A stretch of DNA of 64,000 nt from Murimonas intestini (GTDB lineage: Bacteria; Bacillota; Clostridia; Lachnospirales; Lachnospiraceae): NCBI GenBank assembly GCA_003148945.1, contig QGGY01000008.1, positions 1 through 64,000 on the forward strand. Reading direction: 5' to 3'. The notes below the pieces were generated by a model that saw only the letters and a list, made by a program, of their open reading frames with translations, ran no database searches and was not told the origin of the DNA. Numbering within the stretch: position 1 is the stretch's first letter; each line of letters opens with the position of its first letter. Positions 60,428 through 64,000 of the stretch are shown here, one piece after another. The translations under genes were made by a program, and so were the position numbers.

Positions 60428-61456
60428 TCACCCCAACAGATTCTGCAGATCTGCCGCCATCTCTTCAATTGCCTCCGTCTCCACGCAATAATAGACCTTT
60501 GCATTTTTCTTCTGCACAGAAACAAGACCGCAGTTAAACAGCACACTCATGTGATGTGACACTGTGGATGTAGATAGTTTAAGACTGTCCGCCAGCTCCA
60601 GATTATATTTCGGCTGTTCCTTCAGGGTACACAGTATCTCTAATTTGCTCCTGTCGCCCAGGGCCTTCATTTTCATAACAAGAGAATCCTTTATTGCATC
60701 AGGATTCCTGTCCTTCCTGCTGATAAATTCATTCAGCATTCCATGGTACCCCCGTGTGAATGTATCCAGCTGCTGCACAGGAGCGATCAGCGTGGGATGC
60801 ACTACTCTGTCCGGACCATATCTCTTCTGCATATCCTCTGCATGTGCCTCTGTATAATCACGATAGCGTTTCAGCACCTCCGCATACGGCCTCCTGACAA
60901 CATATACCGCCTGCTCATAAGCAGGTATGTTGGCGCTGATACACTCAAACAACACTTCCAGCCAGTACTTGGGCCTGCTCATAAACTCCATAAAATGCCA
61001 TTTCATCTCTTCCGTAATATCCTGCTTCTGCAGAAAATCTATTATTTCACTGCTGCCCTCCAATACCGGCATCTTTTCCTTATCCGGCAGCCTTGTGCTC
61101 TGCCTGTTTTCCAGCATAAAGGCAATCAGGCTTCTGACTTCGAGATCAGAGACCCCTCCAAAGTCATCTATCCATTCCCTGTTTTCTACCAAAATCTTAA
61201 GTGCCAACGCAAAAAAGTCCTCCTGCGCATTAAAGAAGAACTCTTTTCCTTCTATTACTACCATATTTTTTTTAAAATACCGGAGGTATCTCTTAATAAT
61301 GCTGAAATGCTTCTGATAAAATGCTTCACCATTTATCCCTAAACCGTTCAGCTCAGCGATAATCCTGTCTTTTGCATTAAATTTTTTGCTGCTGCAATAA
61401 AGAAGCACACCCGTCTCGAACAACGGGTCCAATTCATCACTAATAACTATGCCCAT
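60428..61456 (-). CDS. ArsR-type winged-helix regulator with long N-terminal domain
   Basis: A 342-residue regulator. The last 90 residues are an ArsR winged helix ('MKALGDRSKLEILCTLKEQP', 'LELADSLKLSTSTVSHHMSV', 'LVSVQKKNAKVYYCV'). The first 250 residues are a helical domain of unknown ligand without a metal-binding cysteine cluster. Length and layout match the group of ArsR proteins with large sensor domains found in Firmicutes. It has its own promoter and terminator and lies upstream of, and on the same strand as, the aldo/keto reductase. Confidence 0.85.
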   Translation of the reverse strand: MGIVISDELDPLFETGVLLYCSSKKFNAKDRIIAELNGLGINGEAFYQKHFSIIKRYLRYFKKNMVVIEGKEFFFNAQEDFFALALKILVENREWIDDFGGVSDLEVRSLIAFMLENRQSTRLPDKEKMPVLEGSSEIIDFLQKQDITEEMKWHFMEFMSRPKYWLEVLFECISANIPAYEQAVYVVRRPYAEVLKRYRDYTEAHAEDMQKRYGPDRVVHPTLIAPVQQLDTFTRGYHGMLNEFISRKDRNPDAIKDSLVMKMKALGDRSKLEILCTLKEQPKYNLELADSLKLSTSTVSHHMSVLFNCGLVSVQKKNAKVYYCVETEAIEEMAADLQNLLG

Positions 61457-61503
61457 AAATTTTTCCTCCTTGCCCCTTTTCCGATAATGGTTATAACAAA
61501 TCC

Positions 61504-61531
61504 ATTATAGCAGATAACTTGTATATTGCAA
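61504..61531 (-). promoter_or_regulatory. Promoter of the ArsR-type gene
   Basis: Minus strand: TTGCAA (61526-61531), 16-base spacer, perfect TATAAT (61504-61509). Confidence 0.8.
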
Positions 61532-61573
61532 AGAGCATTCTGGACATTACATTGCAAATGATAACTACATGTG

Positions 61574-62314
61574 TTACTGTTTGTTCCTGAATTCATTAGC
61601 TGACATCCCTGCCTGCTTTTTAAATACCCTGGAGAAATGTGCCACATCCAGGAAACCCACCATTTCCGCCACATCACTTACCCTCAGGGAAGGGTCCATA
61701 AGCAGGAGCTTGGCCTGGCTGATCCTGATCTGGTTGAGAAGGTCAGAAAAACTTTTTCCTGTATGCTTGTTTAAAAGTTTGCTCAGATGCCACTGGCTTA
61801 CATATGTATTTTCAGCCACGTCATTGAGGGTTATCTTATTTTTATAATTTTCCTCCATATACTGGAGTGCATTCTTGACAATAAAGCTCCCTGCTTTTCC
61901 TTCTTCTTCATGCTCCTCCTCCGGTGCATCCCCCCGCTGCTTCTTAAGCTTTGCGACCATAGTCTCCACTGCTTCTTCTATCTCGCTCATGTTGGACGGC
62001 TTTAAGAGGAATCTGGTGACCCCAAGGCGTATGGCTGTCTGGGCATAGTCAAAATCTCTGTAGCCTGTGAGGATACAGATCATCATATCCGGGAACTCCA
62101 CCTTCAGTGCAGCTATCATCTTCAGCCCGTCCCGTCCCGGCATAGCTATATCTGAAAAGATAATATCCGGTTTATTGACACGGATCTTCTCCAGTCCCTC
62201 ATTCCCGTCGCTGGCTGTATCCACAACAGTGCACCCGTATTTCTCCCAGGGCACTACCTTGGATATCCCCTCCACTATAATTGGCTCATCATCAATTATC
62301 ATAACCTTGTACAT
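61574..62314 (-). CDS. AraC-type response regulator (YesN family)
   Basis: A 246-residue regulator: receiver domain with Asp in 'PDIIFSDIAMPGRDG' and lysine in 'RFLLKPSNMSE', then an AraC domain ('NDVAENTYVSQWHLSKLLNK', 'VSDVAEMVGFLDVAHFSRVF'). The start at 62314 follows GGGAGG. No kinase gene is within the window; it may lie elsewhere in the importer locus that continues past 64000. Confidence 0.92.
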   Translation of the reverse strand: MYKVMIIDDEPIIVEGISKVVPWEKYGCTVVDTASDGNEGLEKIRVNKPDIIFSDIAMPGRDGLKMIAALKVEFPDMMICILTGYRDFDYAQTAIRLGVTRFLLKPSNMSEIEEAVETMVAKLKKQRGDAPEEEHEEEGKAGSFIVKNALQYMEENYKNKITLNDVAENTYVSQWHLSKLLNKHTGKSFSDLLNQIRISQAKLLLMDPSLRVSDVAEMVGFLDVAHFSRVFKKQAGMSANEFRNKQ

Positions 62315-62496
62315 ACGTACCTCCCACATTTAAACCCAAATCCCGGGTTCAGTATACAGACCGGCAGCTATTCAGAATTACTGTGCACATATTTTTGATT
62401 ACAGCGCATATGTTTTTGAACAACCGGACGGGGCATTGCATTTATGCAACACCCCTGTCACGTCTAAATCATTATAACACAGGCAAATGCCTTTTG

Positions 62497-63357
62497 TCAG
62501 CCTTTAACAGCGCCTGCTGTCATCCCTTTGATGATATATTTCTGAAGGAAGATATATACAATGATGACAGGAACTACGATCAGTGTCACTGTAGCTGCCA
62601 TAAGCCCGTAATTCGTTCCCTGCTGGGCCGTGATCATATTCAGAAGGGCTGTGATCGAATACTGTTTCGGTGTCCTTAAGAAAAAGCTCTGTGTAAACAG
62701 GTCATTGTAGCTCCACAGGAATGAGAAGATCATAACTGTTGCAAATGACGGCTTTGTCAGCGGAACTATAACCTGGAAGAATATCCTGAACGGTCCGCAG
62801 CCTTCCATAAACGCCGCCTCTTCCAATTCTATGGGCAGGCCCTTCATATATCCTGTAAGGATAACGATGGCGAATGAAAGGTTGCCCGCGATCAGCGGCA
62901 GTATGACAGAAACAAGCGAGAGCCACAGGCTGGAGGTATTTACGATACCCCAGGAAGCCTCCATGGCAAATACGGGAATTATAGTTGCAAAAACCGGGAA
63001 CATCATCCCTGCCAAAACAGCAGTCATCATTACGTTTTTCAGCTTAAAATGATATCTGACCAGTGCAAAGGATGCCATGCCTGCAAACAGGACAACCGCC
63101 ACGGCTACAATACCTGAGATTACAATACTGTTCCTGTAGGCTCCCAGGATGCCTATCCTTTCAAATGCCTGTTTGTAATTTGACAGTGTAAACAGGTCCC
63201 CTGTGGGAATCGCAAAGGAATTGGATACAATTTCATTCCTGTTTTTGAAGGAATTCAGAATTATCCAGAAGATCGGATAAATCGTTGTAAGTGCCCAGGC
63301 GGAAAGGATCACATAGATCACGCCTGTTGACAGGGATATATGTTTTTTCTTTTTCAT
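62497..63357 (-). CDS. Carbohydrate ABC transporter permease (MalG type)
   Basis: A 286-residue CUT1 permease with six predicted helices, EAA loop 'LEEAAFMEGCGPFRIFFQVI' and end 'KYIIKGMTAGAVKG'. Third importer of the window. Confidence 0.93.
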   Translation of the reverse strand: MKKKKHISLSTGVIYVILSAWALTTIYPIFWIILNSFKNRNEIVSNSFAIPTGDLFTLSNYKQAFERIGILGAYRNSIVISGIVAVAVVLFAGMASFALVRYHFKLKNVMMTAVLAGMMFPVFATIIPVFAMEASWGIVNTSSLWLSLVSVILPLIAGNLSFAIVILTGYMKGLPIELEEAAFMEGCGPFRIFFQVIVPLTKPSFATVMIFSFLWSYNDLFTQSFFLRTPKQYSITALLNMITAQQGTNYGLMAATVTLIVVPVIIVYIFLQKYIIKGMTAGAVKG

Positions 63358-63370
63358 TTTCCTCTCCCCC

Positions 63371-64000
63371 TTAATAATCTTTCTCTTTAAATATTGTATT
63401 TACTATCTTGGACACTATGACTCCCAGTATAACGATGACGATGGCAATGGTAGAAGCATAGTCAATATCCCCTGTGATCATAGTCTGATGGTACATATAT
63501 GTGCCTGTCAGCCACGTAGCCCCGTTTGGCATTCCTGACCTGAACATGATCCATGGCAAGTCAAATACTTTCAGCGCTCCTGTGACAGCCAGAACCAAGC
63601 AGGTACAGATCACATTGTGCAAAAGAGGAAGCGTAATATATCTAACTCTTTGGAATTTCGATGCACCGTCTATAGATGATGCTTCATAAAGTTCCTCTGA
63701 GATATTGTTCAAACCTGTGATTAATATGACAAAGTAGAACCCTACGTACTGCCACATTACCGGAAGCATCATTGTAAATAATGCATAAGATTTATCTTTC
63801 CAGTCAATCAGCTTTGTAGCCCCGAAAAGCTCTGCAAACTGGTTGACCATACCTTTGTTGTATAAGAAGATCAGGTTAAATAAGAGTCCTAAAGCCGTAG
63901 CTGAGATAACGATAGGGAAGAAATAAACTGTACGGAAGAATTTAGCTCCTCTTTTTATATTGTCTACAAGCAGTGCCAGAATGATGGCGACACCCACCTG
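63371..64000 (-). CDS. Carbohydrate ABC transporter permease (MalF type), 5' end outside the window
   Basis: The C-terminal 210 residues of a CUT1 permease, with the EAA loop 'LYEASSIDGASKFQRVRYIT' and last helix 'IAIVIVILGVIVSKIVNTIF'. The frame is open to the window edge and its first helices and start codon lie beyond it, so the GTG at 63997 should not be taken as the start. Partner of 62497-63357. Confidence 0.92.
   Translation of the reverse strand, partial: QVGVAIILALLVDNIKRGAKFFRTVYFFPIVISATALGLLFNLIFLYNKGMVNQFAELFGATKLIDWKDKSYALFTMMLPVMWQYVGFYFVILITGLNNISEELYEASSIDGASKFQRVRYITLPLLHNVICTCLVLAVTGALKVFDLPWIMFRSGMPNGATWLTGTYMYHQTMITGDIDYASTIAIVIVILGVIVSKIVNTIFKEKDY

Overview
The window looks like chromosome from an anaerobic, low-GC-branch Firmicute, most likely a gut Lachnospiraceae-type Clostridia. 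This is inferred from strong AGGAGG ribosome binding sites, a T-box leader, a metabolosome locus, three CUT1-type sugar ABC importers with AraC-type or two-component regulators, an anaerobic sulfatase maturase, and many small palindromic mobile repeats. Most genes lie on the minus strand. No tRNA, rRNA or CRISPR array was seen.

Layout. 1-1.67 kb: an Rpn-type PD-(D/E)XK nuclease gene between 32-bp perfect inverted repeats. 1.75-9.83 kb: one minus-strand metabolosome operon with its own promoter and terminator (class II aldolase, CoA-acylating ALDH, Zn-ADH, four BMC-H, PduL, BMC-P, PduS-like, PduT-like). 9.86-15.84 kb: a trpEGCFBA operon under a tryptophan T-box, with trpD missing. 15.86-19.4 kb: an ABC-F ATPase, a sugar isomerase-like gene and an autoregulated XRE/membrane protein pair. 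19.4-28.8 kb: an importer, a large GH2 glycosidase and an AraC-type membrane sensor. 28.9-36.5 kb: a phospholipase C-like gene, carAB with an unusual long leader region (62-bp hairpin repeats and a cloverleaf-forming element), a histidine phosphatase and a divergent RtcB-like protein. 36.5-40.5 kb: a repeat-rich stretch with MITEs, a kinase remnant, an esterase and a decayed IS4-type element. 40.5-50 kb: a sulfated-glycan locus (kinase, importer, cytoplasmic sulfatase, response regulator, divergent anaerobic sulfatase maturase). 50-58.2 kb: a two-component system, small membrane proteins, a radical SAM enzyme preceded by a 28-residue peptide gene, DegV, and a second similar 25-residue peptide gene. 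58.4-64 kb: a frameshifted AraC gene, a ferredoxin-type aldo/keto reductase, an ArsR-type regulator, and the start of a third importer locus that runs off the window.

How it works together. The region is a carbohydrate-scavenging module. Importers bring in oligosaccharides, possibly sulfated ones. The sulfatase (activated by the maturase) and GH2 enzyme process them in the cytoplasm. The metabolosome would split a deoxysugar phosphate (fuculose- or rhamnulose-1-phosphate by family analogy) and handle the lactaldehyde inside a shell.

Most worth a second look: the peptide/radical SAM pair with its peptide paralogue; the RtcB-like/phosphatase pair and the nearby cloverleaf element; a MITE family with 8-bp target duplications; a promoter-bearing repeat upstream of the maturase; and the missing trpD.
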